NCBI GenBank assembly: GCA_022792815.1
Contig: JAAWBS010000027.1
Coordinates: forward strand, 1 to 64,000
Direction of reading: 5' to 3'
From: Hungatella sp.
GTDB taxonomy: Bacteria > Bacillota > Clostridia > Lachnospirales > Lachnospiraceae
Length of the DNA: 64,000 nucleotides
Numbering within the stretch: position 1 is the first letter of the stretch; each line of letters opens with the position of its first letter. The notes under the pieces were generated by a model. It saw nothing but the letters and a program-made list of their open reading frames with translations. It had not been told where the DNA came from and searched no databases. Shown here piece by piece: positions 4,467-13,007 of the stretch. The position numbers and the translations under genes are program-made.

Positions 4467-7154
4467 ATGGCAAAGAAAACATACGCGGCAGCGATCACAG
4501 AACCCACGAAGATCTTCTATGACCTGCTGTTTGACTATAATAATCTGAAATACATTTTCAAATACGGTTTTTACTGGGACGACCGTCTCACCGGCGCTCT
4601 CCTGTCAAAAAGCAGCCAGCGGGTGCGGGAGCTGGTCAACATCATCTCGGAGCCTGTGTATGGGAACAGCATCAGCACCCCCTGGAGCCTCCACGCCCCG
4701 GGAAGCGGGAAGAAGTCCGGACGGCTCCTCATAAAACAGAACCATTACCGGCTGGTGCAGAACCGGTGGTTTCAGGATCTGTGCGGCTGCTGCGGAGGAT
4801 TTCGCGACGACCTGATTCGGAGGCACATGGAGAACTGTGGGGAGGGGCCTTACAGTCTGTGCAGGGACGAGGAGGGAGGGAGCTGTACTTACCGGAGGCT
4901 GTGTATGTTCCGGGAGGAGAGGGAGACCTTTCTGGAACTGTTGGACGGGGTGGAGAAGAAGAGGCTCGGATTCTGGAAAGACAATCGGATTCACAGAGAG
5001 GTCCTGGACTGCTACGGGGATGTCATAGAAGAGAAGGCGGGCAAAGGCTCCATAGGTCTGAAGGAAAATATGTGGCGGGAGCTTTTTGATGACCCGGCCG
5101 GGGGGATAAAAAGTGGGCAAAAGAATGCCGAACGTGATCGGTTCCTTGACATGATCCGGTTTTTCTCGGGCTTCACCCCCCTGTCCGTACTGGGCGGAAA
5201 CTTTTTAAAAAGGCTGGATTGTGAGCCGGGACCGTCCTACATCATGGTCAGAAACCTGCCCGGGGACTTTGAGTTTGAGCAGGAATATCTGTATCGCTGT
5301 CTCTATGCCATGGATCAAAAGATGACGGTGATCCGCGAGGAGGAGGAGTATGTTCCTATAAGCCTGTTTTACAGAGATAAAGGCATGGCCGGGGTGGAGG
5401 AACATCTCTATCTGGAGGCAGTATCGTGGGCAGACGGCAGAGCGGATCCGGACCATGTGAGAGAACTGCCTCTTTTCGACGGAGTTCATGTGAGGACGGG
5501 GCGGAAGCGGAACATGGAGCCAACAGAGCCAATGGGGCGCCGGCAGCAGGAGACCAGGGATTTTCAGGTTCGGTTTTACTACAACAGCAATACGGAATAT
5601 CTGAAAAACAGAAGAGAGGAGATCTGGGGGACGTGTATTGTCCCGGGAAGCGTCAGGACTCTGGAGACGGAAAAGATCATGAGATCCCCCTATGATCCGG
5701 ACTCGGAAGTCTGGAAGACGGACCTGGTCACCTACCGCGTAAATAGTTGCGACATCCTAGGATTTCTCCTGTACATCCGGTCTTTCGGGGACTTTGCCTC
5801 CATGGTTTCTCCCGCAGAGCCGGTCGATGGGCATAAGACGGAGCCGGTCAGAAGGCAGAAAGGGCACATAAAAGAGCATGAGTCTCTTCTGAGCGTCTAC
5901 AATTCCGATGCTCTTATGGATGAAGTCAGGGACAGGATCAGGAAGGGGAGCGGCCGGCTTTTGCCTCCCCGCCGGACGGAGCTGGGGTGGCTGGACTTTA
6001 TTTTGAGGGAATATCCTCATTTCTGCAGTATTTTTCTGGAGCAGGAGAGCCTGGACAAGATCAGGGAGAAACTGAGAGAAGACTTCCCGGGCAGCAGCTG
6101 GTTTGACGGGAGCAGGTTTGACTTTCGCTGCCGGGTGAAGGACCTGGACAGGAGAGTCTGTTCCAAGTACAGGCGGATTCTTGATGCCATGTATCAGGGA
6201 CGGATTCTGCAGTATGAGTACAAAAGAGAGCAGGTCAGGATCCTTCCCTACGCCCTGGAATATGACGTGACGCGGCACCTGGCCGGGGGCAGCAGGGAGC
6301 CTATGGACGTCATGTGCTATCAGCTGGACGAGATGAGGACCGTCAACATCCCCTACAGCAGGATCGAGACCAGGACCGGCATCGCCAGGGCGGAGTACTC
6401 CTTTTCCAGACTGGAGAAACTGTACCATGTTCTGGCCTACGGCATCCGCTGCGGGACGGCGGGGAGGCAGACGATTGACGAGAGGGCGGAAAGACTTCTG
6501 GAGTGTATGTGGAAGACGGACAGCCGGGGCGGCGACAACTATAATCGCTGTATCCGGAAAAAACTGAAAAAGCCCAAAGACTTCCTTGCAGAGTACCGCC
6601 GGTTTCAGCAGCTGTGCGAAAACCAGGGCAGAGAGGAAGAGGCGGCATTTTTCCACAAAGTCTTTGATTACGTAAAAACCGTGGCCGGGGAGTCCCGGGA
6701 CGAATATGCCTATGAGGCCTTTCTGCTGTCCTGTTTTACCGACGGGTGCAGCCGGCTCTGGCAGCCCAGGAAAGGCCGGGAGGTGGAGGAAGCCCTGGAT
6801 GCCGTAGACGATGCCTGGGTCTGGGAGCTGCTCATGGGGGACCCGGTGGACGGAGTGCTGAGCGAGATCGCATTCTATAACGAGAATCTGAAAAACGCCG
6901 TTGTCTCATTTGTCCTGCGGGACGACGGCGAGGAGGCGGTGGAAAGAGTTTATGATGTCTTTCGGAATTTCATCTGTGCAGGGGAGAAGACCGGGGACGG
7001 CAGGCTGCGTTTCACGGTGTCTTATGAGAAATTTTTTTACAGGAAGATTCACATGGCCCTTATGGCCCTGGATGATCTTGTGGAGGAGCTGGAGCCGGAA
7101 GAGGTGGCCCGCGTCATCTGCAAAAGAAGAGAAAATAAAAGGGAACACACATGA
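4467..7154 (+). CDS. Large WYL-like protein (895 aa) of a type III CRISPR ancillary cluster
   Basis: No close family is recalled, but parts are legible. Residues 35-100 look like a winged-helix segment. Residues 106-146 hold seven Cys, a possible zinc site. Residues 270-345 then 366-450 resemble a WYL domain with its C-terminal extension. Residues 568-640 (ILDAMYQGRILQYEYK, later VRILPYALEY and NIPYSRIE) form a second WYL-like module. The C-terminal 250 residues are mostly helical. WYL domains sense ligands or nucleic acid and regulate several CRISPR systems. The stop overlaps the csm6 start (ATGA), so the two are co-translated. Confidence 0.6.
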   Translation: MAKKTYAAAITEPTKIFYDLLFDYNNLKYIFKYGFYWDDRLTGALLSKSSQRVRELVNIISEPVYGNSISTPWSLHAPGSGKKSGRLLIKQNHYRLVQNRWFQDLCGCCGGFRDDLIRRHMENCGEGPYSLCRDEEGGSCTYRRLCMFREERETFLELLDGVEKKRLGFWKDNRIHREVLDCYGDVIEEKAGKGSIGLKENMWRELFDDPAGGIKSGQKNAERDRFLDMIRFFSGFTPLSVLGGNFLKRLDCEPGPSYIMVRNLPGDFEFEQEYLYRCLYAMDQKMTVIREEEEYVPISLFYRDKGMAGVEEHLYLEAVSWADGRADPDHVRELPLFDGVHVRTGRKRNMEPTEPMGRRQQETRDFQVRFYYNSNTEYLKNRREEIWGTCIVPGSVRTLETEKIMRSPYDPDSEVWKTDLVTYRVNSCDILGFLLYIRSFGDFASMVSPAEPVDGHKTEPVRRQKGHIKEHESLLSVYNSDALMDEVRDRIRKGSGRLLPPRRTELGWLDFILREYPHFCSIFLEQESLDKIREKLREDFPGSSWFDGSRFDFRCRVKDLDRRVCSKYRRILDAMYQGRILQYEYKREQVRILPYALEYDVTRHLAGGSREPMDVMCYQLDEMRTVNIPYSRIETRTGIARAEYSFSRLEKLYHVLAYGIRCGTAGRQTIDERAERLLECMWKTDSRGGDNYNRCIRKKLKKPKDFLAEYRRFQQLCENQGREEEAAFFHKVFDYVKTVAGESRDEYAYEAFLLSCFTDGCSRLWQPRKGREVEEALDAVDDAWVWELLMGDPVDGVLSEIAFYNENLKNAVVSFVLRDDGEEAVERVYDVFRNFICAGEKTGDGRLRFTVSYEKFFYRKIHMALMALDDLVEELEPEEVARVICKRRENKREHT

Positions 7155-8527
7155 GAGAGCGTATTTTATTAACCGTAGTGGGAAAGACAGATCCCATAAG
7201 AGGAGAGCACGACGGCCCTATCCTCCATATTATCCGCCATTACAGGCCAAAGAAGGCCATCCTTCTGCTGTCCGAGGAGGTTGCAGGGGAGGAGGATGAA
7301 TACCATCACAACAGGGAGGCCATCGGTCTGCTGGATCCGGACTGCCAGGTGGAGACCGTCCATACGGGAATCCAGGACGTCCACAGCTACGATGCCTTTG
7401 CCTTGACCCTTCTGTCTGTCTGCAGCCGGATCCGGGAACTGCATCCGGAAAAAGAGATTCTGATCAACATCACCTCGGGAACCCCTCAGCTGGAGACGGC
7501 GCTGTGCATGATCGCCATAGCCGACCCGGAACACTATACGGCGATCCAGGTGGTCTCCCCGGAGCGGTCTGCCAACAAGGCTCCCATGTTTAACCCGAAA
7601 AGGGATCTCATCGAGGAATGGTTTGAGACGGATGTGGACAATGAGGAGGGAAGCCCTTCCCGGTGTCATGCTCCCCGGCTCCTGAATTTTAAGAGACCTA
7701 TGGTACAGTTTCAGATTCAGTCCCTCATTGAGAATTATGATTATTCCGGCGCGCTGCTCTTATATCAGGAGAACCGGGAGAACTTTTCCGAGAGGACGGG
7801 CCTTCTCCTGGAGCACGCCAGGAGACGACTGAACCTGGAGCACAAGGAGGCGGAGCAGACGGCGGTGAAACTGGACATGAAGGAGGAGCTTTATCCTATC
7901 CGGCGGTCTGACATCGCACAGCTGACAGAATTTTACAACAGTATGCGCATCAAACAGGTCAGAGGCGAGCTCAACGATTTTTCCATGCGCTTAGAGATCA
8001 TGACGCTGTACACAGGCCGGTATCTGATGGAGAAATGCATGAGGGTGCGGCTGGAGGATGTAACCGTGGGAAGAAGTCTGAAAAATTCCCACATCATGTA
8101 TCTGGACAGAGACAAATGTACCGGGAAGATCCCGGGGATCCAGGGATATCTGGATGAGCGGTTTTCGGACAAGAAGTCGGGAAGATTTGAGTGGGGCAAG
8201 CCGGTGAACGCCCTCTCCATCGTCCACATCGTGAAGTTTTTGAGCACTCAGCCGGGCAATGAAAAGTACCGGCAGGCTGCGGACGAGATGATCCGGTGGG
8301 CGGCTCTGTCCGGCCAGGTGAGAAATCCGGCGGCCCACACCATCGTGGCCATCACGGATGAGATCATCAGGGAGTCTTATGACAATAAGGATTCGGCGGC
8401 TCTGGTGAAGTCTATCTATACGGTTCTGAGACAGGCTTTCGGGAGTCAGTGGAAGGAGGAGGCCTTTGAGATCTACGGGCGGATCAATGTTTTGATTAAG
8501 CAGGCCATGGAGAACAGCGATGGATGA
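7151..8527 (+). CDS. csm6: Csm6-type CARF-HEPN ribonuclease
   Basis: 458 aa. The N-terminal CARF domain has VGKTDPIRG, a Rossmann-like pattern and the ligand-loop motif TSGTPQLE at 108-115. The C-terminal HEPN domain carries RNPAAH (391-396), the catalytic RxxxxH. In type III-A systems Csm6 is switched on by cyclic oligoadenylate made by Cas10 and degrades RNA. Both key motifs are intact. ATG 7151 overlaps the preceding stop by four bases. No Cas10 gene is in the window, so its activator must come from elsewhere in the cell, or the protein is orphaned. Confidence 0.8.
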   Translation: MRERILLTVVGKTDPIRGEHDGPILHIIRHYRPKKAILLLSEEVAGEEDEYHHNREAIGLLDPDCQVETVHTGIQDVHSYDAFALTLLSVCSRIRELHPEKEILINITSGTPQLETALCMIAIADPEHYTAIQVVSPERSANKAPMFNPKRDLIEEWFETDVDNEEGSPSRCHAPRLLNFKRPMVQFQIQSLIENYDYSGALLLYQENRENFSERTGLLLEHARRRLNLEHKEAEQTAVKLDMKEELYPIRRSDIAQLTEFYNSMRIKQVRGELNDFSMRLEIMTLYTGRYLMEKCMRVRLEDVTVGRSLKNSHIMYLDRDKCTGKIPGIQGYLDERFSDKKSGRFEWGKPVNALSIVHIVKFLSTQPGNEKYRQAADEMIRWAALSGQVRNPAAHTIVAITDEIIRESYDNKDSAALVKSIYTVLRQAFGSQWKEEAFEIYGRINVLIKQAMENSDG

Positions 8528-8533
8528 TATGTT

Positions 8534-8574
8534 AAAAGGCATGGGATGGCAATGATTGATTCCATGCCTTTTTT
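8534..8574. terminator. Bidirectional terminator between csm6 and the LysR gene
   Basis: AAAA then GGCATGG (8538-8544) pairs with CCATGCC (8562-8568) followed by TTTTTT. It serves the converging genes on both strands. Confidence 0.75.
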
Positions 8575-8577
8575 GTT

Positions 8578-9513
8578 TCAGCCAAAATGTCTCTCGAAAT
8601 ATTCATCCGTAATATCCAGAAAATGCTTCATGGCAGTGGAGATATGGCTGTCGTCATAGTAGGCGATGACCACCTGCCAGGAAAAATCCACCTCCGGTTC
8701 TAAATAATAGCAGTCCAGATAATCGAAGGAGCCGAAGATCTCCAGATAGTGCTCCGGGATAAAGGTGTAGCCCACATCATTGGAAACCATGCGTTTGATC
8801 GTCTCCTGATTGCGGCTGGTCATGACGATGTGAGGGGTGATGTGAGCCTTTTTGAAAATGGCTTCATTGATAGTGCGGATCCTCTGTCCCTGATGGCCGA
8901 TGATAAAAGGGGCTCCGTTGAGCCTGGTGATATCCACATAGGGAAAGCGGTCATCAGGAGATTTGCGGTAGCTGTCGGTTTGGATTTCATTGCTTTTTGA
9001 GGAGAGGAGCACCATTCTGCTCTGCAGAAACATCCGATGGGGAAATGAGTTGAATTTAAAGGGAAGCGGGATCACACAGATGTCGATGGAGCCGCTCATG
9101 AGAAGCTGCTCCAGCTCTGTGGACGAGGATTCTACCAGCTGCAGGTCGATCTGGGGGAAGCGCTCCCGATAGATCGGCAGAATGCAGGAGGCGACCAGAG
9201 TTCCTAAAAGGTAGGGAACCCCCACTACCAGCTTTCCGCTCTCCGCGTTGGACAGCACAGAAAATTTATCGTCCAGCTTGCGGATGATCTCCATGATCTC
9301 CTGGCCGGAGCTTACAAACACCTCACCCTCAGGCGTAAGTTTCAGACGGCTTTTAACCCGGTTAAACAGGGATACTCCCAGCTCTGCCTCCACACGCTTG
9401 AGAACCTGGCTTAAAGACGGCTGGGCGATGAAAAGTTTCTGGGCCGCTTTTGTGATGCTGCCTTCATTGGCGATAGTAAGAATATATTCGATTTCTCTGA
9501 CGTTTAAGTTCAT
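8578..9513 (-). CDS. LysR-type regulator of the PrpD/LeuCD/TRAP operon
   Basis: 311 aa from ATG 9513, which follows GGAGGTGCTGTT; upstream in-frame starts lack a site. Residues 1-60 form the winged HTH (EYILTIANEGSITKAAQKL, QPSLSQVLKRVE), and the rest is a two-lobed effector domain. It is divergent from the catabolic operon, the classic LysR arrangement, so it probably activates that operon in response to the transported acid or an intermediate. Confidence 0.88.
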   Translation of the reverse strand: MNLNVREIEYILTIANEGSITKAAQKLFIAQPSLSQVLKRVEAELGVSLFNRVKSRLKLTPEGEVFVSSGQEIMEIIRKLDDKFSVLSNAESGKLVVGVPYLLGTLVASCILPIYRERFPQIDLQLVESSSTELEQLLMSGSIDICVIPLPFKFNSFPHRMFLQSRMVLLSSKSNEIQTDSYRKSPDDRFPYVDITRLNGAPFIIGHQGQRIRTINEAIFKKAHITPHIVMTSRNQETIKRMVSNDVGYTFIPEHYLEIFGSFDYLDCYYLEPEVDFSWQVVIAYYDDSHISTAMKHFLDITDEYFERHFG

Positions 9514-9685
9514 AACAGCACCTCCTTCCATATCTGACAATCCTCATATCACCCACTAGTTTATGGCACAGAAGATAAAAAGTCAAGAATAATCCCGAGA
9601 AAAAGCCTGCAATTTTGCCAAAAAACTACTAAAAAGTTAGATAATTCTTATAGGAAATCCAAATAAAATGTATATTATATCCGTA

Positions 9686-9715
9686 TTGGAATTAAAAAAA
9701 TTGTGCATTTATAAT
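9686..9715 (+). promoter_or_regulatory. Probable promoter of the PrpD operon
   Basis: TTGGAA (9686-9691), 18-bp spacer, TATAAT (9710-9715), about 94 bases before the first gene. The divergent region 9514-9808 is AT-rich and would also hold the LysR sites; none could be fixed with certainty. Confidence 0.45.
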
Positions 9716-9808
9716 GTAATTGATACCAAGGTTCCCATATTATGACTGTTAAATTGGTGTGAACAGTTATGACTTTGGGGTCCGTAAAAACATGAAAAGG
9801 GGTTGAAC

Positions 9809-11194
9809 ATGAAGACAGTTTCTGAAAAAATTGCAGAATTTGCGCTGGGACAGAGTATCCAAAGCATTCCGTCCAACGTGATCGGCTATGGCAAACTGCT
9901 TTTGATGGACACATTCGGTGTGGCTATGGCCAATCTGGAACTGGAGCATGCCCAGGCAGTCCGGAGGGTAGTGGAGAACATGGAGTCTAAGCCTGTGTGC
10001 ACCCTGTGGGGAAGCGGGGATAAGGCTCAGGTCAGTGAAGCGGTTCTCTACAATGCGGCCCTGATCCATGGATCCGACTATGATGACACCCATGTGGCAG
10101 GCATCATCCACCCCAGCGCCGCGGTGGTGAGCACTGCCGTTACAGTAGGAGAGGCCACAGGGGCCACGGGGGAAGAGATCTACGAGGCCATCATCATCGG
10201 CTGGGAGATCATCGTGAGACTGGGGTTGGCGGCCAGAGGAAGATTTCATGATGTGGGATACCACGGAACAGCCATCGCGGCGCCTTTTGCCGCGGCCTGT
10301 GTGGCAGGCAGACTTTTAAAAGTGTCCAAAAACGTGTTGGTCAACGGGCTGGGAATCTGCGGAAGTCAGGCGGCAGGACTTCAGGAATTTTTGAGAGACG
10401 GCAGTTGGATCAAAAAGCTGCATCCAGGCTGGGGAACCCACAGCGCTGTCTATGCGGTCAATCTGGCGAGAGCAGGATTTACCGGGCCCAAGGAAGTATT
10501 TGAAGGACAGTTTGGCCTGTGGAAGACCCACTGCGGCATCACAGAAGGACTGGAGGTGTTTGACGATCTGGGGAAGGTGTGGCATACGCCGGAGATTACC
10601 TTTAAGCTCTATCCGGTGTGTCATATGACCCACTCCTTTATCGACTGTCTCTTAAAAGCCAGAGAGCAGCTGGATCCGGAGTCCATCGAGTCTATCGAGT
10701 GCCGAATCGAGGACAGGTGCTATCACATCGTATGCGAGCCGGAGGAGGCCAAGAAGAACCCGGAGACTGACTACATGATGCGGTTTTCTCTTCCCTATGT
10801 GGCGGCGGTGGCTCTGGTCCACGGAAAGGTGAGCCCGTGGGAGATCGACATGGAACTCGCCAGAGATATACGAATTCGGGAGCTGATGGGCAAGATCACC
10901 TGCATCGCAGATGACGAGAAGAGAAATCCCGGATATTTCCCCGGCTGGGTGAAGATCCGCATGAAAGATAAGACAGAGCAGGTATATGACCAGAGATGGG
11001 AGGCAGGAACTCCGCAGAATCCGGTGGATATGGATGCTGTGATGACCAAGTTCCACAATAACCTGGAGCACTTTTACACGGAGGAACAGATTGAAAGGCT
11101 CTCAGAGCTGATCCAGAAGATGGACCGCCTGGAGTCTGTCCATGAGTTGATTCAGTGTCTAAGAGTGACAGGATCAGAGAAGGAGGAGAGATAA
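9809..11194 (+). CDS. MmgE/PrpD-family dehydratase/decarboxylase, copy 1
   Basis: 461 aa. The family includes 2-methylcitrate dehydratase, cis-aconitate decarboxylase and iminodisuccinate epimerase. The helical N-terminal domain shows GSDYDDTHVAGIIHPSAA and GYHGTAIAAPFAAA; the smaller C-terminal domain begins after VCHMTHSFID. ATG 9809 follows AAAAGGGG. The next gene starts three bases after the stop. Co-transcription with an aconitase-type hydro-lyase suggests action on a tricarboxylate or branched dicarboxylate; the exact substrate cannot be read. Confidence 0.85.
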   Translation: MKTVSEKIAEFALGQSIQSIPSNVIGYGKLLLMDTFGVAMANLELEHAQAVRRVVENMESKPVCTLWGSGDKAQVSEAVLYNAALIHGSDYDDTHVAGIIHPSAAVVSTAVTVGEATGATGEEIYEAIIIGWEIIVRLGLAARGRFHDVGYHGTAIAAPFAAACVAGRLLKVSKNVLVNGLGICGSQAAGLQEFLRDGSWIKKLHPGWGTHSAVYAVNLARAGFTGPKEVFEGQFGLWKTHCGITEGLEVFDDLGKVWHTPEITFKLYPVCHMTHSFIDCLLKAREQLDPESIESIECRIEDRCYHIVCEPEEAKKNPETDYMMRFSLPYVAAVALVHGKVSPWEIDMELARDIRIRELMGKITCIADDEKRNPGYFPGWVKIRMKDKTEQVYDQRWEAGTPQNPVDMDAVMTKFHNNLEHFYTEEQIERLSELIQKMDRLESVHELIQCLRVTGSEKEER

Positions 11195-11197
11195 ATT

Positions 11198-12454
11198 ATG
11201 GGACAGACATTAGTGGAAAAAATACTCAGCGAAAAGATGGGCCGACCGGTTCACGCAGGGGAGACCGTCGTGGTGGACGTGGATTTTGCTGCGCTTCATG
11301 ATGGGTCAGGCCCGCTTTTAGTGCGCCTGATGGAGGAGAGAGGATACAAGGAGGACCCGGTATTTGACTCAGACAAGATCCTGTTTGCCAATGAGTTCGG
11401 GCCGGTTCCCACCAGAGAGGTGGCCAACGAACACGCCCTGACCAGAACCTACGCCTGCAGCCACAACTGCCACTGGGAAGAGGGGGGAACCGGCCATGTA
11501 CACGCCCATGTGTATGAGGACTTCTTAAAATGCGGTTCCATCTGCATCGTGGGCGATTCTCACACCACCGTCCACGGGGCCTTCGGCTGTTTTGCCACGG
11601 GCTGCGGCTCTACGGACATGGTGGCTGTGACCAGATACGGCAAGACCTGGATCAAGGTGCCGGAGACCTTCCGGATCAATGTGACCGGAGCGCTGCCGAA
11701 GGGAGTCTATTCCAAGGATATTATGCTGAAGCTGGCCGGCATCATCAAATCCGACCAGGCTATCTACAAGGCATTGGAATTCAGAGGCGACACCATCGAG
11801 AGTCTGACCATGGCAGGAAGACTGACCATCACCAGCATGGGAGTGGATGTGGGGGCCAAAGCGGCCATCATGGAGACGGATTCTCACACGAGGGAGTTTT
11901 TGGCATCCTTCGGACGAGAGGGAGATTACCGGGAGATCCGCGGAGATGAGGAGGCCTCTTACGAGAGAGTCATCGACATCGACGCCACCGCCCTGGAGCC
12001 CATGGTGTCCAAGCCCCACTATGTGGACAATGTGGATCTGGCAAAGAATTGTCAGGATCAGAAGGTCAATATGGTATTTATCGGAAGCTGTACCAACGGA
12101 AGGACAGAAGATCTCCATGTGGCGGCAGACATCCTGAGAGGCAAAAAATTGGCAAAAGGCCTGCGGCTTCTGGTGATCCCCAATTCCACCGCCGTGTACA
12201 AGGAGTGTATGAGGGACGGCACATTGCTGGCTCTGGCAGAGGCGGGAGCCGTCATCGAGGCCCCGAACTGCGGTCCCTGTATGGGAGTTCATCAGGGGAT
12301 CCCCGGTGACAACGAGGTGGTGGTGGCCACCCAGAACCGCAACTTTAAGGGAAGAATGGGCAACCCAACGGCCAGCATCTATTTATCCAGCCCGGCCACG
12401 GCGGCAGCCACGGCGCTGAGAGGCTATATCACAGACCCCAGAGAGGTTTTATAA
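11198..12454 (+). CDS. Aconitase-superfamily large subunit (LeuC/homoaconitase type)
   Basis: 418 aa. GDSHTTVHGAFG, SCTNGR and APNCGPC supply the motifs and three Cys that hold the 4Fe-4S cluster. With the small subunit it would move a hydroxyl group by dehydration and rehydration (3-isopropylmalate, homocitrate, dimethylmalate or similar). No leuA or leuB is nearby, and PrpD genes flank the pair, so a catabolic role is more likely than leucine synthesis. Confidence 0.85.
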   Translation: MGQTLVEKILSEKMGRPVHAGETVVVDVDFAALHDGSGPLLVRLMEERGYKEDPVFDSDKILFANEFGPVPTREVANEHALTRTYACSHNCHWEEGGTGHVHAHVYEDFLKCGSICIVGDSHTTVHGAFGCFATGCGSTDMVAVTRYGKTWIKVPETFRINVTGALPKGVYSKDIMLKLAGIIKSDQAIYKALEFRGDTIESLTMAGRLTITSMGVDVGAKAAIMETDSHTREFLASFGREGDYREIRGDEEASYERVIDIDATALEPMVSKPHYVDNVDLAKNCQDQKVNMVFIGSCTNGRTEDLHVAADILRGKKLAKGLRLLVIPNSTAVYKECMRDGTLLALAEAGAVIEAPNCGPCMGVHQGIPGDNEVVVATQNRNFKGRMGNPTASIYLSSPATAAATALRGYITDPREVL

Positions 12455-12469
12455 GGAGGAGAGGCAATC

Positions 12470-12976
12470 ATGATCAGAGACAGGATTCAGGGAAGAGCAT
12501 GGAAATTCGGAAGCAATGTGAGCACAGACTCCATCGCACCGGGGCGGTTGATTTCTCTAAGAGCCAATCCCAAAGAGTACGCCAAACATGTGCTGGAGGA
12601 TGCCAGACCGGAGTTTGCAAAAGAAGTGAAGACTGATGACTTTATCGTGGCAGACCGAAATTTCGGCTGCGGTTCCAGCAGAGAGATCGCTCCTCTTATC
12701 ATCAAGGAGGCAGGGGTGGGAGCAGTGCTGTCCAAGACATTTGGGCGGATCTTCTACCGCAATGCCATCAACAACGGTATGCTGCTGATCGAGTGCGACA
12801 CAGACCGGATCGACGAGGGGGACGAGCTTTTGGTGGATATGGAAAACAGGGTGATCCGAAAGGTCAATGACCCTGATTTCGCGATGGAATTCCAGCTGTC
12901 TGACAAGGAGATCAAGATCGTCAGCGAAGGCGGCCTGTTAAACTACATCGAGAAATATAACTCTCTGGACATCTGA
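12470..12976 (+). CDS. Aconitase-superfamily small subunit (LeuD type)
   Basis: 168 aa swivel domain. NFGCGSSREIAPL is the substrate-recognition loop, and KTFGRIFYRNAINNG follows. AAGGAGGAG precedes ATG 12470. It forms the heterodimer with the upstream large subunit. The substrate loop was not compared with characterised relatives. Confidence 0.85.
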   Translation: MIRDRIQGRAWKFGSNVSTDSIAPGRLISLRANPKEYAKHVLEDARPEFAKEVKTDDFIVADRNFGCGSSREIAPLIIKEAGVGAVLSKTFGRIFYRNAINNGMLLIECDTDRIDEGDELLVDMENRVIRKVNDPDFAMEFQLSDKEIKIVSEGGLLNYIEKYNSLDI

Positions 12977-13007
12977 CAGGTCACGGAGACGGGAAGGAGG
13001 GAGAGCG

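Noticed and set aside
5757-6656. 299-codon open frame on the minus strand
   Set aside because: It is antisense to the WYL-like gene, Pro/Leu/Arg-rich and has no ribosome site; a shadow of GC-rich coding DNA.
3561-8527. CRISPR array
   Set aside because: No regularly spaced repeats were found anywhere in the window; the only tandem repeats are the 509-bp and 30-bp ones.
11198-12976. Leucine biosynthesis leuCD
   Set aside because: Context is catabolic (PrpD, TRAP, LysR) and leuA/leuB are missing, so the leucine role was not assigned.
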